64,000 bases of DNA, from NCBI RefSeq assembly GCF_014083865.1, contig NZ_JACEFA010000006.1, positions 96,969-160,968 of the forward strand, given 5' to 3'. Position numbers and translations under genes: made by a program. Positions 18,628 to 28,005 of this stretch are shown here, one piece after another. Positions within the stretch are counted from its first letter, which is position 1, and each line of letters starts with the position of its first letter. The DNA comes from Paraliobacillus salinarum (lineage in GTDB: Bacteria > Bacillota > Bacilli > Bacillales > Amphibacillaceae). Under the pieces are notes generated by a model. It was not told where the DNA came from, did no database searches, and worked only from the letters and a program-made list of their open reading frames with translations.

Positions 18628-19634
18628 AAATAGCTGCGATAATTACACGAATTATTCAACAGTTTCTTAGAGACAAACGAACACTAGCTTTATTATTCTT
18701 AGCGCCATTACTTATTTTAGTATTAACTTGGGTAGTGCTTGATCAAGAAGCAGGCAATTACTCAGTTGCAACCATAGATGTTCCAGGCCAACTAGTAGAG
18801 CAAATAGAAAGTGATTCAATTGAAATCATTGATACCGACACACCATATGAAGATTTAGCAGATGGAGAAGTTCAAGCAGTTTTAGTTATGGAGGGCCAAC
18901 AATTAGAAATTACCATTGATAATAGTCAACCGAATATAGAGAAAGCACTATTCATGCATCTGCAACGTACGCTTTCAATAAGTGAAAATTCAGCGATCCA
19001 ATTAGATGTTGAGCAATATTATAAAGCAGAAGTAGAAACAACATTTGACTATGTAGGTCCAGTATTGATTGGTTACTTTGCATTCTTTTTTGTTTTCTTG
19101 GTCGGCGGCATTTCATTTTTACGAGAAAAGTCACAAGGAACAATGGAACGATTGTTTGCCACACCGATCAGAAGCTGGGAAATCATTAGTGGTTACTTGG
19201 CAGGCTTTGGAGTATTTGCGATTATTCAATCGATTGTAGTAATTATTTTCAGTGTGTATGTATTAACTGTTCCGATGCAAGGCTCTATACTGCTTGTTAT
19301 ATTTATCACGTTGATGCTTGCATTGACTGCGCTAACCTTAGGGATGCTCCTATCCACTTTTGCCAAAAATGAATTTCAAATGATGCAATTTATTCCAATT
19401 GTTATTGTTCCGCAAGCATTCTTTTCTGGATTGTTCTCTTTGGATAGTGCTCCTGCATGGGTAGAAGGAATTGGGCGTGTTATGCCAATTAAATATGGTG
19501 CATCTGCACTAACTGATGTTATGATTAAAGGAAATGGATTAGGAGAGGTTAGCTTAGATTTACTCATTTTACTTGGTTTTTCTAGCTTATTTTTTATCCT
19601 CAATTTAGTTACACTGATAGCATATAGGAAATAA
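18624..19634 (+). CDS. ABC-2 type permease (YhgE/DrrB class)
   Basis: A 336-residue exporter permease with the standard layout of the ABC-2 membrane family: one N-terminal helix (about residues 22-40), a large external domain (about 41-145) and five or six helices in the C-terminal half, including FFFVFLVGGISFLREKSQGT, whose charged end couples to the ATPase, and FSGLFSLDSAPAWVEGIGRV. It pairs with the preceding ATPase. With TetR control, export of a toxic compound is likely, but the substrate cannot be told. Confidence 0.88.
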   Translation: MKIAAIITRIIQQFLRDKRTLALLFLAPLLILVLTWVVLDQEAGNYSVATIDVPGQLVEQIESDSIEIIDTDTPYEDLADGEVQAVLVMEGQQLEITIDNSQPNIEKALFMHLQRTLSISENSAIQLDVEQYYKAEVETTFDYVGPVLIGYFAFFFVFLVGGISFLREKSQGTMERLFATPIRSWEIISGYLAGFGVFAIIQSIVVIIFSVYVLTVPMQGSILLVIFITLMLALTALTLGMLLSTFAKNEFQMMQFIPIVIVPQAFFSGLFSLDSAPAWVEGIGRVMPIKYGASALTDVMIKGNGLGEVSLDLLILLGFSSLFFILNLVTLIAYRK

Positions 19635-19648
19635 GGGAGAAAACAATA

Positions 19649-20314
19649 ATGGACAAAGCATATATTCAACAACTTTTAGAACTGGACGGAGAATCAGTTA
19701 AATTAACGGAAAAGAAAGCAGCTATTCTAGCAAAAGCAATAGAAAACTTTGCAGAAAAAGGATATGCAGCAACTTCTACAAGTGAAATTGCTAAGCAAGC
19801 AGGTGTTGCGGAAGGGACGATTTTCCGCCATTATCCATCAAAAAAAGATTTGTTAATGGCAATTGTTAAACCAGGAATATTGAAGTTGATTGTACCGTAT
19901 TTTGCTGACCAAATGATCCAAGAAGTATTAGATCCAGAAAAAGTTGAATTAGAAGAGCTATTGCGAGCATTTATTTACAATCGAGTAAAATTTGTTAAGA
20001 AAAATACCTTGATGGTTCGAATAATCTTACAAGAAATCGCTTTTCATCAAGAGATCCAAGAAGCGTTTAAGCAAACCTTTCTAACAAAAATCTATCCTAA
20101 GGTAGTGGAAAAGCTTAAAGAGTTACAACAAGAAGGCAAACTAAACGAATATCCAATAGATACAACCCTTCGTTTTATTTTATCGACAGTCATGGGCTTT
20201 TTGTTACATCGTTATATCCTTTTATCTGAACCGATAAAAAATGAGGAACAAGAAATTGAACAGATGATACAATTAATCTTAGATGGGCTACATTATAATC
20301 ATAGGAGTGAATAA
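19649..20314 (+). CDS. TetR/AcrR-family transcriptional regulator
   Basis: A 221-residue repressor. The N-terminal helix-turn-helix is clear: AIENFAEKGYAATSTSEIAK followed by QAGVAEGTIFRHYPSKKDLL, about residues 29-69. The remaining helices form a ligand pocket that cannot be interpreted. It is the third gene of the exporter operon, 14 bases after the permease, so it very probably represses its own operon through GTGAGTGATCACTCAC in the palindrome at 17848-17897. Binding of an exported compound would release it. Confidence 0.9.
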   Translation: MDKAYIQQLLELDGESVKLTEKKAAILAKAIENFAEKGYAATSTSEIAKQAGVAEGTIFRHYPSKKDLLMAIVKPGILKLIVPYFADQMIQEVLDPEKVELEELLRAFIYNRVKFVKKNTLMVRIILQEIAFHQEIQEAFKQTFLTKIYPKVVEKLKELQQEGKLNEYPIDTTLRFILSTVMGFLLHRYILLSEPIKNEEQEIEQMIQLILDGLHYNHRSE

Positions 20315-20315
20315 T

Positions 20316-20867
20316 ATGGTAAAACGTGCTTTGATTCATGTGGATTATACGAATGATTTTGTTGCAGAAGATGGTAAGTTAACTTGTGGAGAACCAGGTC
20401 AAGTCATTGAAGAGCAAGTAATAGCTATTACAAAACAGTTTGTAGCATCTGAAGATTTTATCGTTTTCGCTATCGATAAACATGAGGAAGCGGATCGTTA
20501 TCATCCAGAAGCAGAATTGTTTCCGCCTCATAACATAGCGGGTTCCAAAGGTAGAGAGCTTTACGGGGAATTGCAAGCCTTATATAAACAAGTAGAGAAC
20601 AAAGCACATGTTTATTACATGGATAAAACAAGATATAGCGCATTTGCCGGTACAGATCTAGAATTAAAGCTTAGAGAACGAGGAATTGAAGAATTGCATA
20701 TCATTGGCGTATGTACGGATATATGTGTGTTGCATACGGCGGTAGATGCTTATAATAAAGGCTTTAAAATAGTGATTCATAAAGACGCAGTTGCAAGCTT
20801 TAATCAAGCTGGGCACGATTGGGCGCTTGGACATTTTGCGAATACACTAGGGGCAAAAGTGGTCTGA
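20316..20867 (+). CDS. pncA: nicotinamidase (isochorismatase superfamily)
   Basis: Hydrolyses nicotinamide to nicotinate for NAD salvage. The 183-residue protein closely resembles Bacillus PncA: catalytic triad D10 (IHVDYTNDF), K104 (YMDKTRYSAFAGTDLELKL) and C133 (GVCTDICVLHTAVDAYNKGF), with metal ligands D54, H56 and H72 (AIDKHEEAD and PPHN). The start is the ATG behind ATAGGAG, just after the TetR stop. It is thus the last gene of a TetR-controlled exporter operon, an unusual place for pncA. Confidence 0.9.
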   Translation: MVKRALIHVDYTNDFVAEDGKLTCGEPGQVIEEQVIAITKQFVASEDFIVFAIDKHEEADRYHPEAELFPPHNIAGSKGRELYGELQALYKQVENKAHVYYMDKTRYSAFAGTDLELKLRERGIEELHIIGVCTDICVLHTAVDAYNKGFKIVIHKDAVASFNQAGHDWALGHFANTLGAKVV

Positions 20868-20930
20868 CACAAACCTACAAATATTCCTTTAAATCTATGT
20901 TGGCTAATAGGCTAGTCTCCTGCTATAATT

Positions 20931-20939
20931 TAGATTGTG
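20931..20939 (+). promoter_or_regulatory. extended -10 promoter of murB
   Basis: TGCTATAAT is a perfect extended -10 element about 65 bases before the murB start. No good -35 lies 17 bases upstream, as is usual with extended -10 promoters. Confidence 0.45.
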
Positions 20940-21003
20940 TAGTTTACCGTGCGATAACGGATAGGATAAATTGCACTTTATGACAGTTTAAAGGATGATA
21001 ATT

Positions 21004-21918
21004 ATGGAGCAAGAGTCTACAGTTTTTCAAGAATTAAGCCAACTAACGGCTAAAGAAAATATTCTAATAGATGAACCATTAAGAAAATATTTATATACAA
21101 AACTAGGTGGGAAAGCAGATTTCTTTGTTACACCAGCTAGTATAGAAGAAGTGCAAGCGATTATTCGTTATGCAAGTCAAACAAAAGTTCCGTTTACCTT
21201 ATTGGGAAATGGATCGAATTTAATTGTGCGTGATGGTGGAATTCGTGGTATTGTAATGAGTCCAAAAAGATTTACTAATATCCGACGTGATGGAGATTTA
21301 CTTATCGCGGAGAGTGGTGCACGGATTATTGATGTATCTTATCGTGCATTAGATGAAAAATTAACAGGACTCGAGTTTGCGTGTGGTATTCCTGGAACTG
21401 TCGGCGGCGCGCTGTATATGAATGCAGGTGCTTATGGCGGGGAAGTGAAAGATTGCTTAGAGAAAGCAGTTGTTGTTGATCAGAACGGAGAGTTATTAAC
21501 ACTTGAAGCATCCGAATTAGATTTAAGCTATCGATCAAGTAATATTCCTGAAAAAGGATATATTGTACTAGAAGCTCATTTTCGATTGAAGCCTGGAGAA
21601 GAGAAGGAAATTAAAACTGTAATGGATGATTTAACATATAAAAGAGAGTCAAAGCAGCCATTGGAATATCCTTCATGTGGGAGTGTATTCAAGCGACCAC
21701 CAGGTTACTTTGCAGGAAAACTAATTCAAGATAGTCACCTACAAGGAAAAGGTGTTGGTGGTGCAGAGGTTTCGACTAAACATGCTGGTTTTATTGTGAA
21801 TAAGAACAATGCTACAGCATCAGAATATATTGCTGTAATTGAGATGGTCCAGCGAACAGTTAAGGAAAAGTTCGGTGTAGATTTAGAAAGAGAAGTTCGT
21901 ATTATAGGTGAAGATTAG
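21004..21918 (+). CDS. murB: UDP-N-acetylenolpyruvoylglucosamine reductase
   Basis: FAD- and NADPH-dependent reductase that makes UDP-MurNAc for peptidoglycan. The FAD-binding segments [37 protein letters not shown] and the active-site serine region [20 protein letters not shown] are clear; the compact form of 304 residues matches the Gram-positive type II enzyme. ATG at 20995 is also in frame, but it abuts AAAGG, whereas the ATG at 21004 has 9-nt spacing and is chosen. It is monocistronic with a strong terminator. Confidence 0.95.
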   Translation: MEQESTVFQELSQLTAKENILIDEPLRKYLYTKLGGKADFFVTPASIEEVQAIIRYASQTKVPFTLLGNGSNLIVRDGGIRGIVMSPKRFTNIRRDGDLLIAESGARIIDVSYRALDEKLTGLEFACGIPGTVGGALYMNAGAYGGEVKDCLEKAVVVDQNGELLTLEASELDLSYRSSNIPEKGYIVLEAHFRLKPGEEKEIKTVMDDLTYKRESKQPLEYPSCGSVFKRPPGYFAGKLIQDSHLQGKGVGGAEVSTKHAGFIVNKNNATASEYIAVIEMVQRTVKEKFGVDLEREVRIIGED

Positions 21919-21931
21919 AATACTCCTTGTA

Positions 21932-21967
21932 CAGCATACCTACAATTGTTAGGTATGCTGAATTTGT
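21932..21967 (+). terminator. terminator of murB
   Basis: CAGCATACCTA (21932-21942) and TAGGTATGCTG (21950-21960): perfect 11-bp stem followed by AATTTGTTTT. Confidence 0.85.
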
Positions 21968-22136
21968 TTTAACTTAAAAACAATGTATTGTCTATAGGGA
22001 GAAACAGCCGTGAACGGACCTGCTAATACGAATGTTATAAATACTCGTATACAAAAAATTAAAATTAGAATAGACAAGCTATGTTTGTACATAGATTTAG
22101 GTATAAGTGAATGAAAGATAAGGAAGGAACCAAAAA

Positions 22137-22694
22137 ATGATTAGTCTCGATCCTATTTTCGTCTATGTAATGTTGACCTTATTATGGATTTGGTATAGAG
22201 GGAATCGCTATTTATCCCAAAAAGGAAAATTCCGTTTTTTTAGAGAGATTATTATCAATCTGTTTTTTGTTTATATACTATCTGTTACTTATTTGACGAT
22301 GGAACCATTTTATTTTACCAATGAGTTTGCAAAAAAAGGTGCAATTAGCTTTGATACAAACCTATTTTATAATTTGACTCATATGGCTGATGGGTATTTA
22401 ATGTATCAATTACTATATTCTTTAGGTAATATCTTGTTATTCCTGCCACTAGGTATTTTTGTACCGTACTTATTTCGTCATGTCCGTCATGTACTGTTGA
22501 TTGTATTAATTGGATTCTTTTCGTCATTAACGATTGAATTAACACAGACATTCTTCACACCAACTCGTTTAGGTACAGTAGACGATCTGTTTTTTAATAC
22601 ATTAGGAGCGATGATGGGTTTTATTGGATTTACGATGGTAAGGTTTAGTTATTACAAAGCCATTCAATTTGCAAGGAAAAATAGAAATGCATAA
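22137..22694 (+). CDS. VanZ-family membrane protein
   Basis: A 185-residue membrane protein with five predicted helices. The VanZ-like core is in the C-terminal two thirds: NILLFLPLGIFVPYLF, then SSLTIELTQTFFTPTRLGTV and DDLFFNTLGAMMGFIGF, holding the conserved acidic and arginine residues of the family. VanZ gives low-level teicoplanin resistance in enterococci; most chromosomal relatives have unknown roles in the envelope. It is transcribed alone behind AAGGAAGGAA, about 220 bases after murB; no gene is visible in that gap. Confidence 0.85.
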   Translation: MISLDPIFVYVMLTLLWIWYRGNRYLSQKGKFRFFREIIINLFFVYILSVTYLTMEPFYFTNEFAKKGAISFDTNLFYNLTHMADGYLMYQLLYSLGNILLFLPLGIFVPYLFRHVRHVLLIVLIGFFSSLTIELTQTFFTPTRLGTVDDLFFNTLGAMMGFIGFTMVRFSYYKAIQFARKNRNA

Positions 22695-22711
22695 AAGTAA
22701 AAAGAAAAAAC

Positions 22712-22740
22712 TTGAGTATCTTTTTTAAGCATGTTAAACT
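22712..22740 (+). promoter_or_regulatory. promoter of the rib operon
   Basis: TTGAGT (22712-22717), 17 bases, TAAACT (22735-22740), about 20 bases upstream of the FMN aptamer. Confidence 0.6.
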
Positions 22741-22759
22741 ATGAACAATCGAATAGGTA

Positions 22760-22905
22760 ATTCCTTTGGGGCAGGGTGTAAATCCCGACCGACGGTGATA
22801 GATAGCGTAACTATCTTAAGTCCGTGACCCGGAGCACATAAGTGTGAAGGTGGATTTGGTGCGAATCCAAAGCCGACAGTGAAAGTCTGGATGGGAAAAG
22901 GAATG
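22760..22905 (+). promoter_or_regulatory. FMN riboswitch (RFN element)
   Basis: The conserved RFN blocks appear in order: TTCCTTTGGGGCAGGGTG, AATCCCGACCGACGGTGATA, GTCCGTGACCC, GGTGGATTTGGTGCGAATCC, AAGCCGACAGTGAAAGTCTG and GATGGGAAAAGGAATG, with the closing stem TTCCTT/AAGGAA. It binds FMN and, with the terminator at 22952, shuts off riboflavin synthesis when FMN is plentiful. Confidence 0.97.
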
Positions 22906-22951
22906 ACGAACAAACATAGCCATTAGGATATGTTTATTTACTAACGCTAAC

Positions 22952-22985
22952 AAAGCCCCAGAATCAAATGATCTGGGGCTTTTCT
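22952..22985 (+). terminator. regulated terminator of the FMN riboswitch
   Basis: AAAGCCCCAGA (22952-22962) pairs perfectly with TCTGGGGCTTT (22972-22982), followed by T's. It lies 47 bases after the aptamer and about 30 before ribD, the normal attenuation layout. Confidence 0.9.
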
Positions 22986-23014
22986 ATGCTTCCACAATAA
23001 AGGAGTGGATGCAG

Positions 23015-24106
23015 ATGAATAAGGAAAATTACATGGACATTGCATTATCACTAGCACAGAGTACAATTGGACAGACGAGTCCTAATCCATCCGTTGGTGC
23101 AGTTGTTGTTAAAGATGGTCGAATTGTAGGCATGGGGAGTCATTTACGAGCTGGTCATTCTCATGCAGAAGTGATTGCATTGAATCAAGCGGGAGATAAC
23201 GGGAAAGATGCAGAGGTATATGTAACCTTAGAGCCTTGTGCACATTATGGTAAAACACCCCCGTGTGCTGATTTGTTAATTGAACGCCATGTAAAAAAAG
23301 TATATATTGCTTGTGTTGATCCTAATCCTCAAGTAGCTGGAAAAGGGATTGCAAAATTACAGCAGGCAGGAATTGAAGTAGAAGTTGGAACAAGGGAAGC
23401 AAGAGCGTTAGAAATAAATAAGCATTTTTTTCATTATATGGCACACAAAAGACCATATGTAACGTTAAAAGTCGCTATGACGTTAGATGGTAAGACTGCA
23501 ACGAAAACAGGTGATAGTAAGTGGATCACCTCTAAAGAGGCTAGGCAAGATGTCCACAGAGAGCGCGCTATTCATGATGCCATTATGGTTGGTGTCAATA
23601 CCGTTCAATTGGACAACCCACAGTTAACCACCAGACTGCCCCAAGGTGGAATAAATCCCATTCGAATTATTTTAGATACCCATTTATCGATTAATCAAAC
23701 AAGTAACCTTTTGCATAATCATCAAGCACCCACATGGATTGTTTGTGGGAGTAAGGCAGATACCAGTGCATTTCAAACTAAATTTCCACACGTAAAACTA
23801 TTACAGCAAGCAACACCAAACATTCTTTTACCAGAGTTGTTAGATCAACTTGGAGAAATGAAAATTCAATCTTTATATGTAGAAGGAGGAAGAACATTAC
23901 ACGGTTCATTTGTATCTGAAAAATTATTCCAGTCGTGTCATTGGTATATTGCGCCAAAACTATTAGGTGGAGCGGATGCACAGACAACAGTTGGTGGAAG
24001 CTCACCAGAAAAGATGATTGACGCATCACAATTGGTCATCACCTCGGTAGAACAGATTGGAACAGATATAAAAGTAATTGCCTATCCAACACAGGAGGTG
24101 AAGTAA
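23015..24106 (+). CDS. ribD: bifunctional riboflavin deaminase/reductase
   Basis: Catalyses the second and third steps of riboflavin synthesis: deamination of the pyrimidine and reduction of its ribose side chain. The N-terminal deaminase (about residues 1-145) shows the zinc site HAEVIAL and EPCAHYGKTPPCADLL. The C-terminal reductase (about 147-360) begins with RPYVTLKVAMTLDGKTAT and ends with FVSEKLFQSCHWYIAPKLLGG. Start is the ATG 9 nt behind AAAGGAG; an in-frame ATG six bases earlier is too close. It shares one base with ribE (TAATG). Confidence 0.95.
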   Translation: MNKENYMDIALSLAQSTIGQTSPNPSVGAVVVKDGRIVGMGSHLRAGHSHAEVIALNQAGDNGKDAEVYVTLEPCAHYGKTPPCADLLIERHVKKVYIACVDPNPQVAGKGIAKLQQAGIEVEVGTREARALEINKHFFHYMAHKRPYVTLKVAMTLDGKTATKTGDSKWITSKEARQDVHRERAIHDAIMVGVNTVQLDNPQLTTRLPQGGINPIRIILDTHLSINQTSNLLHNHQAPTWIVCGSKADTSAFQTKFPHVKLLQQATPNILLPELLDQLGEMKIQSLYVEGGRTLHGSFVSEKLFQSCHWYIAPKLLGGADAQTTVGGSSPEKMIDASQLVITSVEQIGTDIKVIAYPTQEVK

Positions 24107-24759
24107 TGTTTACCGGAATTGTTGAAGAAAAAGGAACCATTTTATCTGTAAAACAACAAGCAAATAGCTTAAAACTAGTCATTCAAGCGAAAACCGTTCT
24201 TTCAGATGTGAAAGTTGGAGATAGTATTGCTGTAAATGGTGTATGCTTAACTGTTACTTCATTTCTAGCCGATCAATTTACCGTTGATGTGATGCCAGAA
24301 ACGTTTCGATTTTCATCTTTATCACAGATCCATGTAGGTACGGAGGTAAACTTAGAACGGGCAATGCAAGCGAATGGTCGATTTGGAGGACATTTTGTAT
24401 CTGGTCATGTTGATAAGGTAGGAGAAATTTCGAATATATGGACAGAGGCCAATGCGCGATATTTTTCTATTAAAGTGGATAAAAAAGATAGCAAGTATTT
24501 GATGTCAAAAGGCTCTGTTACGGTAGATGGTACCTCTTTAACTATTTTTGACGTGGACACAGATCATTTTGTTATTTCCCTAATCCCTGAAACACAAGAG
24601 AAAACGATTCTAGGTGAAAAACGACAAGGTGATCTAGTTAATTTAGAGTTCGACATGTTAGCGAAATACATGGAAAATTTGATAAGAAATAATGTTGAAA
24701 ACAAACAGACTAGTCCAATCACTAAACATATTTTAAGAGATCATGGGTTCATTGATTAG
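24106..24759 (+). CDS. ribE: riboflavin synthase, alpha subunit
   Basis: Dismutates two molecules of dimethyl-ribityl-lumazine to riboflavin. The 217 residues hold two lumazine-binding repeats, both with the pattern MFTGIVEEKG/GGHFVSGHVDK then SIAVNGVCLTVTSF (about residues 44-57) and SVTVDGTSLTIFDV (about 142-155). The short extension after repeat two (NVENKQTSPITKHILRDHGF) is typical of Bacillus RibE. It is the second gene of the rib operon, 12 bases before ribBA. Confidence 0.95.
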   Translation: MFTGIVEEKGTILSVKQQANSLKLVIQAKTVLSDVKVGDSIAVNGVCLTVTSFLADQFTVDVMPETFRFSSLSQIHVGTEVNLERAMQANGRFGGHFVSGHVDKVGEISNIWTEANARYFSIKVDKKDSKYLMSKGSVTVDGTSLTIFDVDTDHFVISLIPETQEKTILGEKRQGDLVNLEFDMLAKYMENLIRNNVENKQTSPITKHILRDHGFID

Positions 24760-24771
24760 GAGGAAACAGTT

Positions 24772-25965
24772 ATGTTAAACACGATTCCAGAGGCATTAAC
24801 TGCATTAAAACAAGGAAAAGTAATTATTGTTGTTGATGATGAAGATAGAGAGAATGAAGGTGACTTTGTTGCACTAGCAGAACACGCAACTCCTGAAGTG
24901 ATTAATTACATGGCAAAAGAAGGTCGGGGGTTAATTTGTACACCGATGGCAACAGATTTAGCTAGTAACTTAGGGTTGGAGGACATGGTCGCCCGAAATA
25001 CTGATCCACATGGGACAGCCTTTACGGTTAGTGTAGACCATAAAGATGCACATACTGGGATAAGTGCCTATGAACGATCATTAACCATTCAAAAATTAAT
25101 TGATCCACAATCCTTAGCGACAGATTTTAAACGACCAGGGCATGTATTTCCATTGATTGCAAAAGATGCAGGTGTATTAGAACGGCCAGGTCATACAGAG
25201 GCTGCAGTTGATCTGGCGCATTTAGCCGACTCTTATCCAGCAGGAGTCATTTGCGAAATTATGCAGGAAGATGGGACAATGGCGCGTTTACCTGAGCTTA
25301 AAGCAATTGCAGAAAGAGAGAATATGCCAATGATCTCTATTCAAGATCTGATTGCCTATCGAAAAAAGTTTGATACTTTAATAAAAAAAGAGGTTGAAAT
25401 AAAATTACCAACTAGTTACGGCGAGTTTAAATTAATTGCTTACACTGAGAAGTGGACGAAAAAAGAGCATTTAGCTTTAGTAAAAGGTGATATAACGGTT
25501 AATGATACACCATTGGTTCGAATTCATTCTGAATGCTTAACTGGTGATGTATTTGGATCACATCGTTGTGATTGCGGCCCTCAGCTGGAAAAATCATTAC
25601 ATGAAATTGAATCAGCAGGAAAAGGTGTATTAATTTATATGCGACAAGAAGGAAGAGGCATTGGATTGCTAAATAAGCTTAAAGCATATAAGTTGCAGGA
25701 AGTGGGATACGATACGGTTGAAGCAAATCACCAATTAGGATTTCCTGATGATTTACGTGATTACGCAATTAGTGCGCAAATGTTAAGAGATATTGGAGTT
25801 GAAAAATTAATATTGCTAACAAATAATCCAAGAAAAATTGCTAGTATGACCGAATATGGAATCAATGTTGTAAAACGTCAAGAAATTCAGATTCCGTCAA
25901 ACAAAGATAATGAAAATTATTTAAATACAAAAAAATCTAAATTAGGGCATTTATTAAAAGGATAA
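24772..25965 (+). CDS. ribBA: bifunctional DHBP synthase / GTP cyclohydrolase II
   Basis: Supplies both branches of riboflavin synthesis. The N-terminal half (about residues 1-200) is 3,4-dihydroxy-2-butanone-4-phosphate synthase, with [20 protein letters not shown] and RRPGHT-type [12 protein letters not shown]. The C-terminal half (about 205-397) is GTP cyclohydrolase II, with the zinc cysteines in [20 protein letters not shown] and catalytic [12 protein letters not shown]. The 397-residue fusion is normal for Bacilli. It stands between ribE and ribH, behind AGGAGGAAA. Confidence 0.96.
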   Translation: MLNTIPEALTALKQGKVIIVVDDEDRENEGDFVALAEHATPEVINYMAKEGRGLICTPMATDLASNLGLEDMVARNTDPHGTAFTVSVDHKDAHTGISAYERSLTIQKLIDPQSLATDFKRPGHVFPLIAKDAGVLERPGHTEAAVDLAHLADSYPAGVICEIMQEDGTMARLPELKAIAERENMPMISIQDLIAYRKKFDTLIKKEVEIKLPTSYGEFKLIAYTEKWTKKEHLALVKGDITVNDTPLVRIHSECLTGDVFGSHRCDCGPQLEKSLHEIESAGKGVLIYMRQEGRGIGLLNKLKAYKLQEVGYDTVEANHQLGFPDDLRDYAISAQMLRDIGVEKLILLTNNPRKIASMTEYGINVVKRQEIQIPSNKDNENYLNTKKSKLGHLLKG

Positions 25966-25974
25966 GGAGAGATG

Positions 25975-26448
25975 ATGAATATGGCAAAAACAGTTGAAGG
26001 TAATTTAGTAGGAACAGATTTGAAGGTTGGTATTGTTGTTGCAAGATTTAATGAATTTATTACGAGCAAATTATTAGGTGGAGCAGAAGATACACTGCGT
26101 CGTCATGGTATAAATGAAGAGAATATAACAATTGCATGGGTTCCGGGTGCTTTTGAAATACCATTAGTCGCAAAACGAATGGCTACATCTGGGAAGTATG
26201 ATGCCATTATTACTTTAGGCACAGTTATTAGAGGATCTACTCCTCACTTTGATTATGTTTGCGCAGAGGTTTCAAAAGGTGTGTCGAAAGTTGCTATGGA
26301 TGCCGATATCCCGGTAATATTTGGTGTGCTTACAACAGAAACAATTGAACAAGCGATTGAACGAGCTGGTACCAAAGCAGGTAATAAAGGGGCAGAAGCT
26401 GCTGTATCAGCAATTGAGATGGCCAATTTACTAAAAGAGCTAAACTAA
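25975..26448 (+). CDS. ribH: lumazine synthase (riboflavin synthase beta chain)
   Basis: Condenses the pyrimidine and the four-carbon unit to dimethyl-ribityl-lumazine, probably as a 60-subunit shell around RibE. Motifs: [53 protein letters not shown] with the catalytic histidine, and [23 protein letters not shown]. Three ATGs (25972, 25975, 25981) follow AAGGAG; the second has the best spacing, 5 nt, but the third cannot be excluded. It is the last gene of the rib operon. Confidence 0.94.
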   Translation: MNMAKTVEGNLVGTDLKVGIVVARFNEFITSKLLGGAEDTLRRHGINEENITIAWVPGAFEIPLVAKRMATSGKYDAIITLGTVIRGSTPHFDYVCAEVSKGVSKVAMDADIPVIFGVLTTETIEQAIERAGTKAGNKGAEAAVSAIEMANLLKELN

Positions 26449-26450
26449 TA

Positions 26451-26545
26451 GTTGTCAAAAAACGAACTCATTTATGAATTGATTTCCAATTATTGGATGT
26501 GTCTAGCGATTGGGGTACAGTTCATTACAGAGTTCGTTTTTCAAC
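26451..26545. terminator. long nested hairpin between ribH and the ger operon
   Basis: AAAAACGAACTC (26458-26469) pairs perfectly with GAGTTCGTTTTT (26530-26541); GTTG/CAAC add to the outside, and TGAATTG/CAGTTCA and CCAAT/ATTGG pair inside. With A-runs on one side and T-runs on the other it can end transcription from both convergent operons. At 95 bases it is much longer than a simple terminator. Confidence 0.7.
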
Positions 26546-26548
26546 TAA

Positions 26549-26779
26549 CTATAAATTACTTAACAAATTACCAAAAGGCTTGAAAATAGTATCAATTAAT
26601 TCTGTGGGACCTGGTATATCAGGGAAATAAAGTAGAACAATGGAGAGGGTTACGCTTGTTAACAAAAGAACAGCAAAAGCCTTTTTCTCTTTTTTTTGAT
26701 TTTTTTTCAATTTTGGCCATTCGTAAAGAATGATCAAAATTGTAATGACAAGTATACCTAAAATAGATAACCATTTCAT
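26549..26779 (-). CDS. small membrane protein of the gerK operon
   Basis: A 76-residue protein with two predicted membrane helices (about residues 3-20 and 34-54) separated by a strongly basic loop (KLKKNQKKEKKAF). It starts four bases after the gerKC stop behind AAGGAG, so it is clearly part of the operon. Small fourth genes at this place are known in some germinant-receptor operons (GerD-like or 'subunit D' proteins of two helices); I infer a subunit or modulator of the receptor, but the sequence alone does not prove it. Confidence 0.6.
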   Translation of the reverse strand: MKWLSILGILVITILIILYEWPKLKKNQKKEKKAFAVLLLTSVTLSIVLLYFPDIPGPTELIDTIFKPFGNLLSNL

Positions 26780-26783
26780 TTTT

Positions 26784-27962
26784 TTACTCCTTCTTTTGCT
26801 CTTCTTGTGGTATGTTAGATCTTCCAGGTCTTCTTATATAAGCTTCACCAATAATTTCCACCTCTAACTTAGGAAATTTTTCTTCCCACTTATCTTTTTC
26901 CTTTTCCCACTGTTTTGGAAATTTGTGATGAAAAGCTTCTCCAAACCCGAAGATGTCTGCTTCTAGTTCTTTTTGAACGTAATCTAATGTATCTTGAATA
27001 CGCTCCTTTACTTTTCGTTCCAATTGTTTTTCTAATTTGTTCGTGATCTTTGGATCTAGTATATCTAAATTTGTTTCGTTTTCTACAACATCATCTTCAG
27101 TAGTGATATTAACGATCATTTTCCATTTTCCATCTTTAATAGTTGGAATAAGTTCCGTACTTGATCGTAATAATTCGAACGAAATATAACCTTCAGTATT
27201 GTCCGGTTCAAGCGTAACAGATGACATTTCAATTTTATCTCGTATCCACAGAACCCCTCTCGTTAAGGCGCTATCAATTTGTCCAACCATTTTATCTTTC
27301 TTAAAAATAGCCGATCCGCTCAAACGGAGTCCTTTTTTTCCCGTTGGATTTTCTTCAGCGGTTATGATTGGAAGTGCGATAGAACCAGATTCATTAGCTA
27401 ATTGTTGAAGTAAATCTTTTGTTGTTATATTCAATCCTATTTTTAGCTTGGCTAGTTCTCTAGCAACTTCAGCAGAATTTAATTCAAAATCAGAGGGAAC
27501 CTTAAGTATGTCACTAGCTTTACTGTCGACAATAAACACGTTAGCCCTTAACCTTGGAGAGGGGAAGCGTGCAAAGAAATCAACATGCTTTTTAATCCCA
27601 TCTTCAGCCAACTCCTTACTAATAAAAATAACACGGTTATGTCCTTCAAAAAATTGACGGGAGAGCCCTTCTTGAAGTTTAGATCTAGCATCAAAAATTG
27701 TTTTTCCTTTAACCGTGTTAACAACAGTAGTCTCACCGTCAGATTGACCACCACTACTTGAACCTGAAGATGCCATCGCTTTTGGATTAGCAATTTGCAC
27801 GGAAAGCTCAATATCCCCTTCGTCAGTCTTGTCAATACCCATCCCTGTAACGATAGCTAAATCATTTATTTCTACTCTATCCCAACAACCACTTAATACG
27901 AATAAAAGCAAACAAATGAAAATAGATCGTAGTAGTATGTTAGTTTTTAATAAAGGATGCAT
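26784..27962 (-). CDS. gerKC: Ger(x)C-family germinant receptor lipoprotein
   Basis: The C subunit of a nutrient germinant receptor of the spore inner membrane, 392 residues. The signal peptide ends in the lipobox LSGC with Cys26, directly followed by the family start WDRVEINDLAIVTGMGID. The body shows the Ger(x)C three-domain plan: GKTIFDARSKLQEGLSRQFF and GHNRVIFISKELAEDGI in the first part and the C-terminal LEKQLERKVKERIQDTLDYV helix region. It follows gerKB. The subtype letter K is a guess; any GerA-type receptor would look alike. Confidence 0.88.
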   Translation of the reverse strand: MHPLLKTNILLRSIFICLLLFVLSGCWDRVEINDLAIVTGMGIDKTDEGDIELSVQIANPKAMASSGSSSGGQSDGETTVVNTVKGKTIFDARSKLQEGLSRQFFEGHNRVIFISKELAEDGIKKHVDFFARFPSPRLRANVFIVDSKASDILKVPSDFELNSAEVARELAKLKIGLNITTKDLLQQLANESGSIALPIITAEENPTGKKGLRLSGSAIFKKDKMVGQIDSALTRGVLWIRDKIEMSSVTLEPDNTEGYISFELLRSSTELIPTIKDGKWKMIVNITTEDDVVENETNLDILDPKITNKLEKQLERKVKERIQDTLDYVQKELEADIFGFGEAFHHKFPKQWEKEKDKWEEKFPKLEVEIIGEAYIRRPGRSNIPQEEQKKE

Positions 27963-28005
27963 ACTTTTCTCCTTTCCAATCCATATATATCTAAATGTGG
28001 GTAGG

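Noticed and set aside
27448..27835. Open frames opposite or out of phase with gerKC
   Set aside because: The GerC frame has lipobox and family motifs; the others have none.
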